Made by a program: the position numbers and the translations under genes. The notes under the pieces are model-generated. The model was given only the letters and a program-made list of their open reading frames with translations, ran no database searches and had not been told where the DNA came from. A DNA stretch of 64,000 bases from Mycobacterium sherrisii (lineage in GTDB: Bacteria; Actinomycetota; Actinomycetes; Mycobacteriales; Mycobacteriaceae). Shown piece by piece: positions 28,327 through 38,193 of this stretch (position 1 is its first letter; each line of letters starts with the position of its first letter). The stretch covers positions 1 to 64,000 of the forward strand of contig NZ_LQPT01000060.1 of NCBI RefSeq assembly GCF_002102355.1, read 5' to 3'.

Positions 28327-29151
28327 TCATTGGGTGATGAAAGCCAACAAATCGGCATTGATCGTATCGGCGTGTGTCGTGGGCATGCCGTGTGGGAAGC
28401 CGGGGTAACTCTTGAGGACCGCGTGCTTGAGCAGTCGCGCCGACAACGGCGCGGAATCGGCGAAGGGGACGATCTGATCGTCTTCGCCGTGCATCACCAA
28501 CACCGGCACGGTGATGCTTTTGAGGTCCTCGCTGAAGTCGGTCTGGGAGAACGCGACGATGCCGTCGTAGTGCGCCTTGGCGCCGCCCTGCATGCCTTGA
28601 CGCCACCAATTGGCGATGATCGCCTCCGACGCCTGCGCCCCCGGCCGGTTAAAGCCGTAGAACGGTCCGGAAGCCAACTCGCGGTAGAACTTTGACCGGT
28701 TGGCCGCCAGCTGTGCCTGCAAATCGTCGAACACGTCTTTGGGCAGGCCGCCCGGATTTGCGTCAGTCCGCACCATGAGCGGCGGCACCGCGCTGATGAG
28801 CGCTGCTTTGGCAACCCGACTCTCGCCGTGGCGCGCGATGTAGCGCACCACTTCGCCGCCCCCGGTGGAATGGCCCACATGGACGGCGTCGTGCAAATCA
28901 AGGTGGGCGGTCAACGCCGCAAGGTCGTCGGCATAGTGGTCCATGTCGTGCCCCTCGCCGCCCTGGCTGGACCGCCCGTGGCCACGCCGATCGTGGGCGA
29001 TGACCCGATAGCCGTGCCCGAGAAAGAACAGCATCTGGGTGTCCCAATCATCGGCGGACAGCGGCCAACCGTGGCTGAACACGATTGGCTGGCCGGCACC
29101 CCAATCCTTGTAGAAGATTTCGACGCCGTCGGGGGTGACGATGGTGCTCAA
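28327..29151 (-). CDS. Chloroperoxidase-type alpha/beta hydrolase
   Basis: 274 residues from TTG 29151, which has GAGG 6 bases upstream. Close to cofactor-free non-haem chloroperoxidases and perhydrolases: [29 protein letters not shown], nucleophile elbow [10 protein letters not shown] with Ser95, [10 protein letters not shown] with the acid Asp region, and [10 protein letters not shown] with the His. Such enzymes are mainly esterases that can make peracids. The frame is open further upstream, but that part lacks similarity and a start with a ribosome site. Confidence 0.88.
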   Translation of the reverse strand: MSTIVTPDGVEIFYKDWGAGQPIVFSHGWPLSADDWDTQMLFFLGHGYRVIAHDRRGHGRSSQGGEGHDMDHYADDLAALTAHLDLHDAVHVGHSTGGGEVVRYIARHGESRVAKAALISAVPPLMVRTDANPGGLPKDVFDDLQAQLAANRSKFYRELASGPFYGFNRPGAQASEAIIANWWRQGMQGGAKAHYDGIVAFSQTDFSEDLKSITVPVLVMHGEDDQIVPFADSAPLSARLLKHAVLKSYPGFPHGMPTTHADTINADLLAFITQ

Positions 29152-29526
29152 TGTTTTCCTCACAACGCTGGACGCGAAATAGTACGTCAACAATGGGAAC
29201 AATGGGAAGGCCCGGGCGGGCTGTGGTGCCGACAGGAATCTACGCGACGCGGATGACCCGCGTACAGGTTGCAGCACCGCGCGGAACGGAAAAAGGGTCA
29301 GCCCCGGATCGCTGCGATCGTCGGGGCCGATTAATCCGGCCGTCCACCAAGCGAATTCGTCTAGCATCGGCGGGTGGAGTTGCCCCCGCGGGAGGCCATT
29401 GTGACGGTGGCCACCCGGCGGTCGGCCGGTTTGTGCACGCGGCGCTGGTCTGCGAGTCCACGACATAGGTAGCAGATGAGTCGCATGGCGCTCAGGTGTG
29501 CCCGCGCTGCCACCCATCACAATTTG
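29152..29526. other. Intergenic region, no gene seen
   Basis: About 375 bp between the hydrolase start and the tRNA. I see no convincing coding frame. ACGCGG/CCGCGT forms a small hairpin near 29,245-29,265, and AACAATGGG is directly repeated at about 29,189-29,206. The hydrolase promoter should lie near its left end, on the minus strand, but I could not define it. Confidence 0.4.
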
Positions 29527-29612
29527 TGTCCGAGGGGGGACTTGAACCCCCACGCCCATTAGTAGGGCACTAGCACCTCAAGCTAGCGCGTCTGCCATTC
29601 CGCCACTCGGAC
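29527..29612 (-). tRNA. tRNA-Leu, anticodon GAG
   Basis: Read on the minus strand, the 86-base gene starts GTCCGAG and ends CTCGGAC plus discriminator A: a perfect 7-bp acceptor stem. The anticodon stem CTAGC/GCTAG encloses loop TTGAGGT with anticodon GAG, reading CUC and CUU. A long variable arm, expected of tRNA-Leu, follows, and the T arm is GGGGG-TTCAAGT-CCCCC. CCA is not encoded. Confidence 0.95.
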
Positions 29613-29636
29613 TCGACCAACCAAAGTCGGCAGCTA

Positions 29637-29665
29637 AGGCTAGCGGATCGGCCGGAAGGACCCAA
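29637..29665 (-). promoter_or_regulatory. Candidate promoter of tRNA-Leu
   Basis: On the minus strand TTGGGT (29660-29665) and TAGCCT (29637-29642) are separated by 17 bases, a fair sigma-A-type pair. The expected start point would be about 18 bases before the mature tRNA 5' end. It overlaps the short gap upstream of the divergent peptidase gene. Confidence 0.45.
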
Positions 29666-29740
29666 CTTAGGCTACCGCCGGATTGGCTTGACGGCTCGCC
29701 CCCGTGCCGGCCGATGCGTGCAGTGGTAGGAAGGGTTCTT

Positions 29741-31087
29741 GTGACAGTTGAGAACGAAGTTCCCAACGCTTCGAGCGACGAAGTAATCGAAGTCGTCAGC
29801 AGGCTGATCCGGTTCGACACCACCAACACGGGTGACCCCGAAACCACACGGGGCGAGGCCGAGTGCGCGCAGTGGGTCGCCGCACAGCTCGCCGAGGTGG
29901 GCTACGAGCCGCAGTATCTGGAATCCGGGGCGCCGGGGCGGGCCAACGTGTTCGTCCGGCTGGAGGGTGCGGACAGGTCGCGCGGCGCCCTGCTGATCCA
30001 TGGGCATCTCGACGTGGTTCCGGCCGAGCCGGCCGACTGGAGCGTGCACCCGTTTTCCGGGGCGGTCGAGGACGGCTACGTGTGGGGTCGCGGCGCGGTC
30101 GACATGAAGAACATGGTCGGCATGATGATCGTCGTGGCCCGTCAGCTGAAACGGGCGGGCATCGTGCCGCCGCGCGATCTGGTGTTCGCGTTCCTGGCCG
30201 ACGAGGAACACGGCGGCCGCTACGGGGCGCACTGGCTGGTTGACAACCGTCCCGATCTATTCGAGGGCATCACCGAGGCGATCGGCGAGGTGGGTGGATT
30301 CTCGCTGACCGTGCCGCAACGCGACGGCGGTGAACGCCGGCTGTACCTCATCGAGACGGCCGAGAAGGGCATGCAGTGGATGCGCCTCACCGCCCGCGGA
30401 CAGGCGGGGCACGGCTCGATGGCCAACGACCGCAACGCCGTCACCATCTTGTCCGAGGCGGTCGCGCGGATCGGCCGGCACGAGTTTCCGGTGGTGGTGA
30501 CCGACACGGTGACGCAGTTCCTGGCCGTCATCAGCGAGGAGACCGGCCTGACCTTCGACACCAACTCCGCGGATCTGCACGGCATGATCGCAAAGCTCGG
30601 TCCGATGGCTCGCATGCTTACGGCGGTGCTGCGCGACACCGCAAACCCGACGATGCTCAAGGCCGGCTACAAGGCCAACGTCATTCCCGGCGCCGCCGAG
30701 GCGGTGATCGACTGCCGGGTGCTGCCGGGTCGGCTGGCCGCCTTCGAGGCCGAGATCGACCAGCTGATCGGCCCGGACGTGACTCGGGAGTGGATCAGGG
30801 ACCTGCCGTCCTACGAGACCAGCTTTGACGGTGACCTGGTCGACGCGATGAATGCGGCGGTGCTCGCGGTCGACCCGGACGGACGGACCGTCCCGTACAT
30901 GCTGTCCGGCGGCACCGACGCAAAAGCCTTCGCGCGGTTGGGGATTCGCTGCTTCGGCTTCTCCCCGCTGCGACTGCCGCCGGACTTGGATTTCTCCTCG
31001 CTGTTCCACGGCGTCGACGAGCGGGTACCCGTCGACTCGCTGCGCTTCGGCACCGAGGTGCTGACCCACTTTTTGACCCACTGCTAG
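29741..31087 (+). CDS. dapE2: M20-family peptidase, DapE2-like
   Basis: 448 residues from GTG 29741, which has AGGAAGG 6 bases upstream; ATG 29714 is in frame but lacks a site. Two-zinc M20 hydrolase: HGHLDVVP gives the first His/Asp ligands, [10 protein letters not shown] the bridging Asp, and LADEEHGG the catalytic Glu pair; GQAGHGS and [13 protein letters not shown] are also typical. Matches Rv2141c (dapE2) by position and length. Whether it deacylates succinyl-diaminopimelate or another N-acyl amino acid is not shown. Confidence 0.9.
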   Translation: MTVENEVPNASSDEVIEVVSRLIRFDTTNTGDPETTRGEAECAQWVAAQLAEVGYEPQYLESGAPGRANVFVRLEGADRSRGALLIHGHLDVVPAEPADWSVHPFSGAVEDGYVWGRGAVDMKNMVGMMIVVARQLKRAGIVPPRDLVFAFLADEEHGGRYGAHWLVDNRPDLFEGITEAIGEVGGFSLTVPQRDGGERRLYLIETAEKGMQWMRLTARGQAGHGSMANDRNAVTILSEAVARIGRHEFPVVVTDTVTQFLAVISEETGLTFDTNSADLHGMIAKLGPMARMLTAVLRDTANPTMLKAGYKANVIPGAAEAVIDCRVLPGRLAAFEAEIDQLIGPDVTREWIRDLPSYETSFDGDLVDAMNAAVLAVDPDGRTVPYMLSGGTDAKAFARLGIRCFGFSPLRLPPDLDFSSLFHGVDERVPVDSLRFGTEVLTHFLTHC

Positions 31088-31121
31088 TGCTACAAACGAA
31101 CGGAAAACGAGAGGATCGCCC

Positions 31122-31652
31122 ATGAGCTTGTCGTCCGACCCGTATGACGCGCTGCCCAAACTGCCGACGTTCACCCTGACCTCCGAGTCCGTCACCGACG
31201 GCCAGCCGCTGGCCAAAGCCCAAGTGAGCGGCATCATGGGCGCCGGGGGAGAAGACGTCAGTCCGCAACTGAGCTGGTCCGGCTTCCCGAAGGAGACCCG
31301 CAGCTTCGCGGTCACCGTGTATGACCCCGACGCCCCGACCCTGTCCGGTTTCTGGCACTGGGCCGTCGCCAACCTGCCGGCCGACGTCACCGAGCTGCCC
31401 GCCGACGCGGGCGACGGACGTGAGCTGCCCGGCGGTGCGCTCCAGCTGGTCAACGACGCCGGCATGCGTCGTTACCTGGGTGCGGCGCCGCCGCCCGGGC
31501 ACGGTGTGCACCGCTACTACATCGCGGTGCACGCCGTCGACGTCGACAACCTGGACCTCAGCGAGGACGCCAGCCCCGCCTTCCTCGGTTTCAATCTGTT
31601 CCAGCACGCGATTGCGCGGGCCTATATCCACGGAACCTACGAACAGACCTAG
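31122..31652 (+). CDS. PEBP/YbhB/YbcL-family protein
   Basis: 176 residues of the phosphatidylethanolamine-binding protein family. Anion-site motifs: YDPDAPT at about 67-73, [10 protein letters not shown], and [15 protein letters not shown] near 126-140. Corresponds to Rv2140c (TB18.6) by position. Role uncertain; bacterial members have been suggested as lipid-binding proteins or enzyme inhibitors. ATG 31122 has GAGAGGATC upstream. It follows dapE2 by 34 bases, so co-transcription is likely. Confidence 0.92.
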   Translation: MSLSSDPYDALPKLPTFTLTSESVTDGQPLAKAQVSGIMGAGGEDVSPQLSWSGFPKETRSFAVTVYDPDAPTLSGFWHWAVANLPADVTELPADAGDGRELPGGALQLVNDAGMRRYLGAAPPPGHGVHRYYIAVHAVDVDNLDLSEDASPAFLGFNLFQHAIARAYIHGTYEQT

Positions 31653-31658
31653 GCGCCG

Positions 31659-32261
31659 GTGACCGCCCGCGCGTGCGTGCTGGTGCTGCCCGGCGGGCGG
31701 GTGCGCAGCGACGAAACCTCCCGATGGTGGCAGTCGGCCAACCTGCGGATGATGCTGGTCGCCCTGGTGTTGCGGTTGCGGCTGGGCCGCGCTGTCCCGG
31801 TGCGACGGGTGCAGTACCGGCTGCGCGGCTGGAACAGCCCGCGCTTGGACGCGGTGGCCGACGCGGCGGCCGCGCTAGATCAGATGCAACGCCGATACGA
31901 AGCGAAAACCATTGTTCTGGTTGCTCATTCGATGGGCGGACGGGTAGCGGCGCGGCTGGCCGCCGGCGGACAGATCGGCGCGCTGGTCGCGCTGGCGCCG
32001 TATTGGCCGCGCGACGACGCCGACCTGATCCCGCCGTCGACCCGGCTGTTGGTCATCCACGGCACCGCCGATACCCGCACCGACCCGGACAGCTCGCGCA
32101 TCCAGACGTTACGAGCCCGCCAGCGTGGGCTGGACGCGCAGTGGGTGGGCATCGACGGTGTCGGCCACGCCATGTTGCGCCGCGTCGGCGAATGGCACCG
32201 CCGCACCGTGGATTTTGTCGCCGAATATCTGGCCGAGACGCAGGTTGACCGCTCGAGCTAA
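31659..32261 (+). CDS. Small alpha/beta hydrolase
   Basis: 200 residues. The nucleophile elbow IVLVAHSMGGRVAARLA is clear, with a core shorter than usual and no obvious lid; RLLVIHGTADTRTDPDSS carries the acid region and DGVGHAMLRR the catalytic His. Function unknown; esterase or lipase-like activity is plausible. GTG 31659 lies 7 bases after the PEBP stop without a clear ribosome site, suggesting coupling to it. Confidence 0.75.
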   Translation: MTARACVLVLPGGRVRSDETSRWWQSANLRMMLVALVLRLRLGRAVPVRRVQYRLRGWNSPRLDAVADAAAALDQMQRRYEAKTIVLVAHSMGGRVAARLAAGGQIGALVALAPYWPRDDADLIPPSTRLLVIHGTADTRTDPDSSRIQTLRARQRGLDAQWVGIDGVGHAMLRRVGEWHRRTVDFVAEYLAETQVDRSS

Positions 32262-32279
32262 CTTGTCAGTGGGTGGCGA

Positions 32280-32301
32280 TAGTATTCGAACATGCGTTCG
32301 A
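32280..32301 (+). promoter_or_regulatory. LexA (SOS) box and -10 over the HNH gene start
   Basis: TCGAAC-ATGC-GTTCGA at 32286-32301 matches the mycobacterial LexA box TCGAACN4GTTCGA exactly. Its four spacer bases include the ATG start codon at 32292. TAGTAT at 32280-32285 is a good -10 placed 6 bases before the ATG, so the transcript may be leaderless. LexA bound here would block initiation directly. Confidence 0.85.
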
Positions 32302-33659
32302 TCAGTCGGGAAGAGATTCAGCGGGACTTCGCCGCGCTGAAGGACGCGGTGTCGCGGGTAGTGGGCCATTCGTTCGACGCCCTGGCCACACCGGAGCGGC
32401 TGGCGCTGCTGGAGCAGCTCGAGCAGGCGACGTGGCGGTTGCAGGCGCCCGGGCACGAGCTGATCAATCAGATCGCCGAGGAGTCCGATGCCAGCGAGTT
32501 GGGTGGCACCCTGGCGCATGCATTGGCGGACCGGCTGCGCATCAGCCGCGCTGAGGCCGCCCGGCGCGTGTCCGAGGCCGCCGATCTGGGGCCACGGCGG
32601 GCGCTTACCGGTGAGCCGCTGCCGCCGATGTTGACCGCGACGGCGACGGCCCAGCGAGACGGTTTGGCCGGTCCCGCGCACGTCTCGGTGATCCGGCGGT
32701 TCTTCGATCGGTTGCCGGCCTCGGTGGACCTCGAGACTCGGGACTGTGCCGAACGGCATCTGGCCCGGCTCGCCACCCAATTCCGCCCCGATCAGGTGGC
32801 CAAACTCGCCGACCGGCTTGCCGATTGCCTCAACCCCGACGGCAATTATCGCGAAGAAGACCGGGCGCGGCGACGCGGGCTGACGCTGGGCCAGCAGGAC
32901 GGCGACGGCATGTCGCGACTGACCGGCTGGTTGACGCCGGAGACTCGGGCCACGGTGGAGGCGGTGCTGGCTAAGCTGGCTGCGCCCGGCATGTGCAACC
33001 CCGAGGACGACACGCCGGTCCTCGACGATTGCGCCGGTGAGGCCCGGGCGCGCCGCGACGGCCGGACCGTGGCCCAGCGGAACCACGATGCACTCAATGC
33101 CGCGCTGCGCGCGGTGTTGGCGTCGGGAAAGTTAGGGCAGCACAACGGATTACCCGCCACCATCATCGTGACCACCACACTGCGGGACCTCGAAGCCGCC
33201 GCCGGCACCGCGTTCACCGCCGGCGGAACCCGGCTACCGTTGACCGACGTGATCCGCCTGGCCCGCCACGCGCATCACTATCTGGCGATCTTCGACGGCG
33301 AGCACGCCGTCGGCCTCTACCACGCCAAGCGATTGGCCACACCGGGTCAGCGAATTGTGTTGTACGCCAAGGATCGGGGCTGCACGGCGCCCGGCTGCGA
33401 CGTGCCGGGTTATTGGTGTGAAGTGCACCATGTCGACGATTGGGCAGGCACGTATCGCACCGACATCGACCAGCTCACCTTCGCCTGCGGCGTACACCAC
33501 AAACTCCTCGACGCCGGCTGGGTCACGCGAAAACGCAGGGACGGCGTCACCGAATGGATTCCGCCGCCGCACCTGGACCGCGGGCAGCCGCGGGTGAACA
33601 CCTTCCATCATCCCGAGAAGCTGCTGGCCGGCGACCAAGACGAAGACGGCGCGGCGTGA
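32292..33659 (+). CDS. 13E12-family HNH endonuclease (DUF222 + HNH)
   Basis: 455 residues. The DUF222 helical domain covers roughly 30-330. A C-terminal HNH nuclease domain (about 355-405) shows [21 protein letters not shown], then HVDDWA and [14 protein letters not shown], with the zinc cysteines and HH catalytic pair. This is the mycobacterial 13E12 repeat family, multi-copy in many species and with some members known to be DNA-damage induced. The perfect SOS box at the start supports LexA control here. Function is not established; nucleic-acid cleavage is inferred. Confidence 0.9.
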   Translation: MRSISREEIQRDFAALKDAVSRVVGHSFDALATPERLALLEQLEQATWRLQAPGHELINQIAEESDASELGGTLAHALADRLRISRAEAARRVSEAADLGPRRALTGEPLPPMLTATATAQRDGLAGPAHVSVIRRFFDRLPASVDLETRDCAERHLARLATQFRPDQVAKLADRLADCLNPDGNYREEDRARRRGLTLGQQDGDGMSRLTGWLTPETRATVEAVLAKLAAPGMCNPEDDTPVLDDCAGEARARRDGRTVAQRNHDALNAALRAVLASGKLGQHNGLPATIIVTTTLRDLEAAAGTAFTAGGTRLPLTDVIRLARHAHHYLAIFDGEHAVGLYHAKRLATPGQRIVLYAKDRGCTAPGCDVPGYWCEVHHVDDWAGTYRTDIDQLTFACGVHHKLLDAGWVTRKRRDGVTEWIPPPHLDRGQPRVNTFHHPEKLLAGDQDEDGAA

Positions 33660-33660
33660 T

Positions 33661-34755
33661 CTAGTCCCGAGCTGCGGACCCGACGGCTTCGGACAGGGAG
33701 GCGAACCCGCCGTCGCGGAGCCGTTGGGCGATGCCGTCGTGAATGTGCTTGGGCCACAAGCCGCCCGCATAGACGAAGCCGGTGTAGCCCTGCAGCAGGG
33801 ACGCGCCCGCGGTGATCCGTTCCCAGGCGTCGTCGGCGGTCTCGATGCCCCCGACGCTGATCAGCACCAGCCGGTCGCCGACCCGCCGGTAGAGCCGACG
33901 CAGCACCTCCGCGGCGCGGCGGGCGACCGGCGGCCCCGAGATGCCGCCCGGGCCGAGATCGTCGACGCCCGGCGTATGTAGGCCGTCGCGTGACACCGTG
34001 GTGTTGGTCGCGACGATGCCCGCCAGCCCCAGTTCGACGGCCAGATCCGCGATGGCGTCGACGTCGGCATCCGACACGTCCGGCGCGATCTTCACCAGCA
34101 CCGGCACCGACGTTTCGGCCAGCACCCCGGACAGGATGGGGCGCAGCGCCTCGACCGCCTGCAGGTCGCGCAGCCCGGGGGTGTTCGGCGAGCTGACATT
34201 GACCACCAGGTACGACGCCAACCGACCCACTAGCCGGGCGCTGGCCCGATAGTCCTCGACCGCCTCGGCGGCGGGGGTCAGCTTGGTCTTGCCGATGTTC
34301 ACCCCGATCGGCACGTCGGGGTGGTGTCGCGCCAACCGGCCGGCCAGCTCCCCGGCGCCGTGATTGTTGAAGCCCATCCGGTTGAGGAGCGCCCGATCCT
34401 CGGGCAGCCGGAACAACCGGGGCGCGGGGTTGCCGGGCTGCGGGCGTGCGGTGACGGTGCCCACCTCCGCGTATCCGAATCCCAGAGCGCCCCAGGTATG
34501 CAAGCCCCGACCGTCCTTGTCGAAGCCGGCGGCCAGCCCGAGCGGGGCGGGAAAGCGCACACCGTACACCGTGCTGGCCAGCACCGGGTCGTGCGCGCCC
34601 AGCAGCCGGTGCAGCAGCCGTCGGGTTACACCCAGTGCGGTCGCGGCGCGCAGGGCGGCGAACACCAACGTGTGGATGCGTTCGGGCGGGACCAGGAAGA
34701 ACAGCCGGCGCAACAACCCGTACGGGCTAATCGCCCGGCGCTGGCGCGTCGTCAC
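33661..34755 (-). CDS. pyrD: Dihydroorotate dehydrogenase (quinone), class 2
   Basis: 364 residues. FMN enzyme of pyrimidine synthesis, oxidising dihydroorotate with quinone at the membrane. The N-terminal amphipathic helix (about 12-40) marks class 2. [40 protein letters not shown], catalytic-serine segment [26 protein letters not shown] and [16 protein letters not shown] match the family. GTG 34755 overlaps the stop of the DUF5703 gene. It converges on the HNH gene with one base between stops. Confidence 0.95.
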   Translation of the reverse strand: MTTRQRRAISPYGLLRRLFFLVPPERIHTLVFAALRAATALGVTRRLLHRLLGAHDPVLASTVYGVRFPAPLGLAAGFDKDGRGLHTWGALGFGYAEVGTVTARPQPGNPAPRLFRLPEDRALLNRMGFNNHGAGELAGRLARHHPDVPIGVNIGKTKLTPAAEAVEDYRASARLVGRLASYLVVNVSSPNTPGLRDLQAVEALRPILSGVLAETSVPVLVKIAPDVSDADVDAIADLAVELGLAGIVATNTTVSRDGLHTPGVDDLGPGGISGPPVARRAAEVLRRLYRRVGDRLVLISVGGIETADDAWERITAGASLLQGYTGFVYAGGLWPKHIHDGIAQRLRDGGFASLSEAVGSAARD

Positions 34756-35006
34756 AGCTCGGGTTGGTCAGGATGCTGGTCGCTCATGCGAGACTTCTTG
34801 CGGCGCAACAGGACTCGCCTACTGCCGTCGTTGTAGAGACGCACCCGGGTCAGTTCCCAGCCGCGATACTCCGCCTCGATGGACAGCCTGGTGGACGCGC
34901 TGAGCCGGGTCACCTCCGGCGGCAGTCGTAGCGGGGCCCATTCGTAGTCGTCGGACATTTCGGTGTCCCAGTCCGCCGGGAGCCGGCTCCATCGCGGCGC
35001 GCTCAA
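34752..35006 (-). CDS. DUF5703-family small protein
   Basis: 84 residues. A conserved core, [20 protein letters not shown] then [19 protein letters not shown] and RRVLLRRK, matches the actinobacterial DUF5703 family, function unknown. The likely start TTG 35006 overlaps the lppL stop by four bases, and its own stop overlaps pyrD, so it sits inside a coupled lppL-DUF5703-pyrD operon. An internal ATG near 34,958 (giving MSDDYEW) is the alternative start. Confidence 0.75.
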   Translation of the reverse strand: MSAPRWSRLPADWDTEMSDDYEWAPLRLPPEVTRLSASTRLSIEAEYRGWELTRVRLYNDGSRRVLLRRKKSRMSDQHPDQPEL

Positions 35007-36076
35007 CGGTTGCCCGCCGCGTGCTCGATGACCTGGATCCCTGCCCCGGAGCCCGACACCACGTACAGGGTGTCCGCTGCTTCGTCATAGGCCAACGAGT
35101 TGGGTTGCTGCACTGTTGGGTAACGCACCTTTTCGACGGGAATTCCGGTTGCCAAATCGTAACCAATAACCATATTCGATTCGGTTTGAGACACCCACGC
35201 CAACGCGCGCGAACCCGCCAAGCCGTAGGGGCTCTGCCGTACCGGGTACGCCTGCCGCAGGATCAGCGGGGTCCGCGGCGCACAACAGCCGTAGACCAGC
35301 AGTTCGCCGCCGCGGGTGTCGGCCACCAGGACGCGCCCCAGCCCGTCGGCGGCCATCGTGGTGGCGCCCTCGCCGGCCCGCAGCGACTGGGCGGCCCGGC
35401 CGTCGGGACCGATCGTCGTCACCGAGGTCTGCCCGCGGTCCAGCACCACAGTGGTATTGCCTTGAGTGACAAGCCAATCCACCCTGGCAAAGATCTTGTT
35501 CCGGTTCTCGACCGTCGCGGTGCCCGCGTCGCCGGGATGTGCGGCAAGCGTGAACAGGGTGCCGTCGGCGCTGCCCAGCACCAGCTTGCCGTCGGCGCGC
35601 TGCGCGATCGCGGTGAAGTCCACATTCGCAAAATCGGCGACCGCCACCCGGGTGGTGCGGCCGGTCGACACTCCCACCCGGAAGTAGCCGCCGCGGGCGG
35701 CCAGGTAGGCCGCGCCGTGGCCGTCGCCGGTCAACGCCGTCGCCGGGCCGGGCAGCGCGATGACCCGGGCCCGCGGTGCCGAGCCGAGCACCGCGACCGT
35801 GGCCGGGGCTCGTGCATCGGCGCCGGGGACCAGGATGACCAGCTGATGGGTGTCCTCGTCGAAGGCCGCGGCGGACGGGTGCCCGGGCAGCGGGCGCACC
35901 GTGCCGGCGGGCGGCACCGCCGCGGGCGGCGACACGGCCGGGCGGGCCGCCTCGATGGTGGGCGGGGTGGTGTCGAGCGGATTCGACGAACAGCCGGTGA
36001 CCGACGACAGCAAAATCGATAACCCACAAACAATGCGCTGAAATCGCTGTTCACCGTGCCTGTGGCGTGTTAGCAA
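35003..36076 (-). CDS. lppL: Lipoprotein LppL
   Basis: 357 residues. A lipoprotein signal peptide (residues 1-28) ends in lipobox SVTGC with Cys29. After a Pro/Ala-rich linker, the rest resembles a beta-propeller of repeated blades (for example GSADGTLFTLAAHPG, LGRVLVADTRGGELLVYG, LAYDEAADTLYVVSGSG). Exported, membrane-anchored; role unknown. TTG 36076 has GAGGTCGG 7 bases upstream. First gene of the operon with DUF5703 and pyrD, an unexpected pairing with pyrimidine synthesis that is conserved in mycobacteria. Confidence 0.85.
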   Translation of the reverse strand: MLTRHRHGEQRFQRIVCGLSILLSSVTGCSSNPLDTTPPTIEAARPAVSPPAAVPPAGTVRPLPGHPSAAAFDEDTHQLVILVPGADARAPATVAVLGSAPRARVIALPGPATALTGDGHGAAYLAARGGYFRVGVSTGRTTRVAVADFANVDFTAIAQRADGKLVLGSADGTLFTLAAHPGDAGTATVENRNKIFARVDWLVTQGNTTVVLDRGQTSVTTIGPDGRAAQSLRAGEGATTMAADGLGRVLVADTRGGELLVYGCCAPRTPLILRQAYPVRQSPYGLAGSRALAWVSQTESNMVIGYDLATGIPVEKVRYPTVQQPNSLAYDEAADTLYVVSGSGAGIQVIEHAAGNR

Positions 36077-36117
36077 AACCGACCTCGACGTGGCGGATGG
36101 GGAAACTCACATTGTAA

Positions 36118-36128
36118 GGAACGGTTCC
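36118..36128. promoter_or_regulatory. Small palindrome between divergent genes
   Basis: GGAAC-G-GTTCC is an 11-bp palindrome in the 110-bp gap between lppL and the divergent small gene. It could be an operator; it is half of a LexA-like box but not a match to it. Confidence 0.25.
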
Positions 36129-36186
36129 GCATCCAACTGCGCCATGTTGCGCACGCGGGGGCGTTCTGGAGAGGTATCGTCGCAAT

Positions 36187-36489
36187 ATGACCGTCATGGC
36201 CGACCGGCATACCGCCGGCAATGAGTTTGCTGTCGAGGACATCTCGACAGGAATTTTTGCCAGCGGTTATGGACAAGTTGGTGATGGGCGCAGTTTTTCG
36301 TTCCACATTGAGCACCGTTCGCTGATCGTGGAAGTTTACCGGCCGCGCCTTTCCGGGCCCGTTCCACAGGCCGAAGACGTGGTGGCGAGGGCGGTGCGCG
36401 GGCTGGTCGATCTCGACGTCACCGACGCGCGCAGTTTGACGGCCGCAGTGCGTGATTCCATCGCCGCCGCGGTGCCCGTCCCGCGTTAG
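36187..36489 (+). CDS. Conserved mycobacterial protein, function unknown
   Basis: 100 residues, no signal peptide or membrane segment. I do not recognise a domain. Features are an acidic-neutral mixed sequence with [19 protein letters not shown] and a helical C-terminal part. It lies where Rv2137c lies in M. tuberculosis, between lppL and uppP. ATG 36187 or ATG 36196 may be the start; GGAGAGG is 12 or more bases upstream. It ends 61 bases before uppP and could be its operon leader. Confidence 0.6.
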   Translation: MTVMADRHTAGNEFAVEDISTGIFASGYGQVGDGRSFSFHIEHRSLIVEVYRPRLSGPVPQAEDVVARAVRGLVDLDVTDARSLTAAVRDSIAAAVPVPR

Positions 36490-36550
36490 TCGCCGCGGCC
36501 CGCGGCGGCCGGTACCAGGTACGGTCGTCGTCGTGACTGCGGTGTTGGCA

Positions 36551-37381
36551 ATGTCTTGGTGGCAGGTCATCGCGCTGTCGGTGGTGCAGGGGCTCACCGA
36601 GTTTCTGCCGGTTTCCTCCTCCGGTCACCTGGCGATCGTGTCGCGGGTGTTCTTCGCCGACGACGCCGGCGCCTCGTTCACCGCGGTGACGCAGCTCGGT
36701 ACCGAGGCCGCGGTGCTGGTGTACTTCGCGCGCGACATCGCGCGCATCCTCAAGGCCTGGTTCGCCGGGCTGGCCGCCGCGTCGCGCCGCGACTTCGACT
36801 ACTGGATGGGCTGGTACGTCATCATCGGCAGCATCCCGATCTGCGTGCTGGGGCTGTTCTTCAAGGACGAGATCCGCTCGGGGGTGCGCAATCTGTGGGT
36901 GATCGCCACCGCGATGGTGGTGTTCTCGGCGGTGATCGCGCTGGCCGAGTACCTGGGCCGGCAGACCCGGCACGGCGAGCAGCTGAACTGGCGGGACGCC
37001 CTGGCGGTGGGCACCGCGCAGTGCCTGGCGCTGATTCCCGGCGTCTCGCGCTCCGGGTCGACGATCAGCGCGGGTCTGTTTCTGGGACTGGACCGGGAGC
37101 TGTCCGCGCGCTTCGGTTTCCTGCTGGCCATTCCCGCGGTGTTCGCCTCCGGGCTGTTCTCGCTGCCCGACGCGTTTCATCCGGTGACCGCGGGCATGAG
37201 CGCGACCGTCCCGCAGCTGGGCGTGGCCATGCTGATCGCGTTTGTCATCGGCCTGTCCGCGGTGGCGTGGTTCCTGCGGTTCTTGGTGCGGCACAGCATG
37301 TATTGGTTCGTGGGCTACCGGGTGATTGTGGGAGGCATCGTGCTGATCCTGCTGGCGACGGGCACGGTGGCGGCGACATGA
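36551..37381 (+). CDS. uppP: Undecaprenyl/decaprenyl-diphosphatase UppP (BacA)
   Basis: 276 residues, about eight membrane segments. It recycles the polyprenyl carrier used by lipid II synthesis by removing a phosphate from polyprenyl diphosphate, and gives bacitracin resistance. Both family motifs are present: [15 protein letters not shown] (13-27) and [11 protein letters not shown] (about 163-173). ATG 36551 gives an N-terminus MSWWQV like M. tuberculosis; GTG 36533 is possible. The stop overlaps the next gene (ATGA). Confidence 0.94.
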   Translation: MSWWQVIALSVVQGLTEFLPVSSSGHLAIVSRVFFADDAGASFTAVTQLGTEAAVLVYFARDIARILKAWFAGLAAASRRDFDYWMGWYVIIGSIPICVLGLFFKDEIRSGVRNLWVIATAMVVFSAVIALAEYLGRQTRHGEQLNWRDALAVGTAQCLALIPGVSRSGSTISAGLFLGLDRELSARFGFLLAIPAVFASGLFSLPDAFHPVTAGMSATVPQLGVAMLIAFVIGLSAVAWFLRFLVRHSMYWFVGYRVIVGGIVLILLATGTVAAT

Positions 37382-38118
37382 CCGTCATCCTGTTGCGGCA
37401 CGGCCGTTCGACGTCCAACACCGCCGGCACGCTGGCCGGCCGGTCGGAGGGCGTGGACCTCGACGACAAGGGCCGCGAGCAGGCCGCCGGGTTGATCGAC
37501 AGGCTCGGCGACCTGCCGATCCGGGCCGTGGTCACCTCCCCGCTGCTGCGCTGCCGGCACACGATCGAGCCGCTGGCCGAGCTGCTGTGCCTGGAACCGC
37601 TCGTCGAGGAGCGCCTCGCCGAGGTGGACTACGGCGACTGGACCGGCCGCAAGATCGGTGAGCTGGCCAAGGAGGAGCTGTGGCGGGTGGTGCAGGCCCA
37701 TCCCAGTGCCGCCGTCTTTCCCGGCGGGGAGGGGCTGGCGCAGGTGCAGGCCCGCGCGGTGGCCGCGGTCCGCGAGCACGACCGGCGGCTGAGCGAAGAG
37801 CACCAGGGTGACGCGCTGTGGGTGGCTTGCACGCACGGTGATGTGATCAAGTCGTTGATCGCCGACGCCTATGGAATGCACCTGGACGGCTTCCAGCGCG
37901 TCACTGCCGACCCGGCCTCGGTAAGCGTCATCCGGTACACCCCGCTGCGGCCGTTCGTGCTGCATGTCAACCACACCGGCGGTCGGCTGGCCGCCGCGCT
38001 GCGGGCCGGACCCCCGCCCAAGAGCGACTCCGACGGCGACAAACCCGATGAGCCGCAACAACAACCGACCGAGCCGGTGCCGTCCAGCGACGCGGTGGTC
38101 GGCGGTTCGCCAGACTGA
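37378..38118 (+). CDS. Histidine phosphatase (phosphoglycerate mutase-like)
   Basis: 246 residues. [10 protein letters not shown] gives the catalytic His8; [25 protein letters not shown] and [13 protein letters not shown] complete the histidine phosphatase signature. The C-terminal 40 or so residues are a hydrophilic, Pro/Asp-rich tail. Members called MSMEG_4193/PGM-like are phosphatases of uncertain substrate. ATG 37378 overlaps the uppP stop. Corresponds to Rv2135c by position. Confidence 0.88.
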   Translation: MTVILLRHGRSTSNTAGTLAGRSEGVDLDDKGREQAAGLIDRLGDLPIRAVVTSPLLRCRHTIEPLAELLCLEPLVEERLAEVDYGDWTGRKIGELAKEELWRVVQAHPSAAVFPGGEGLAQVQARAVAAVREHDRRLSEEHQGDALWVACTHGDVIKSLIADAYGMHLDGFQRVTADPASVSVIRYTPLRPFVLHVNHTGGRLAAALRAGPPPKSDSDGDKPDEPQQQPTEPVPSSDAVVGGSPD

Positions 38119-38193
38119 TACGGGTAATTTTCTGATGCCGCAATCGGATCGCATCGCGCTGCGACGTCAACAGCCGGTATTTTGGGAGATGCC

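Noticed and set aside
29188-29206. AACAATGGG direct repeat as a regulatory site
   Set aside because: Two short copies only, with no symmetry and no promoter nearby; chance is likely.
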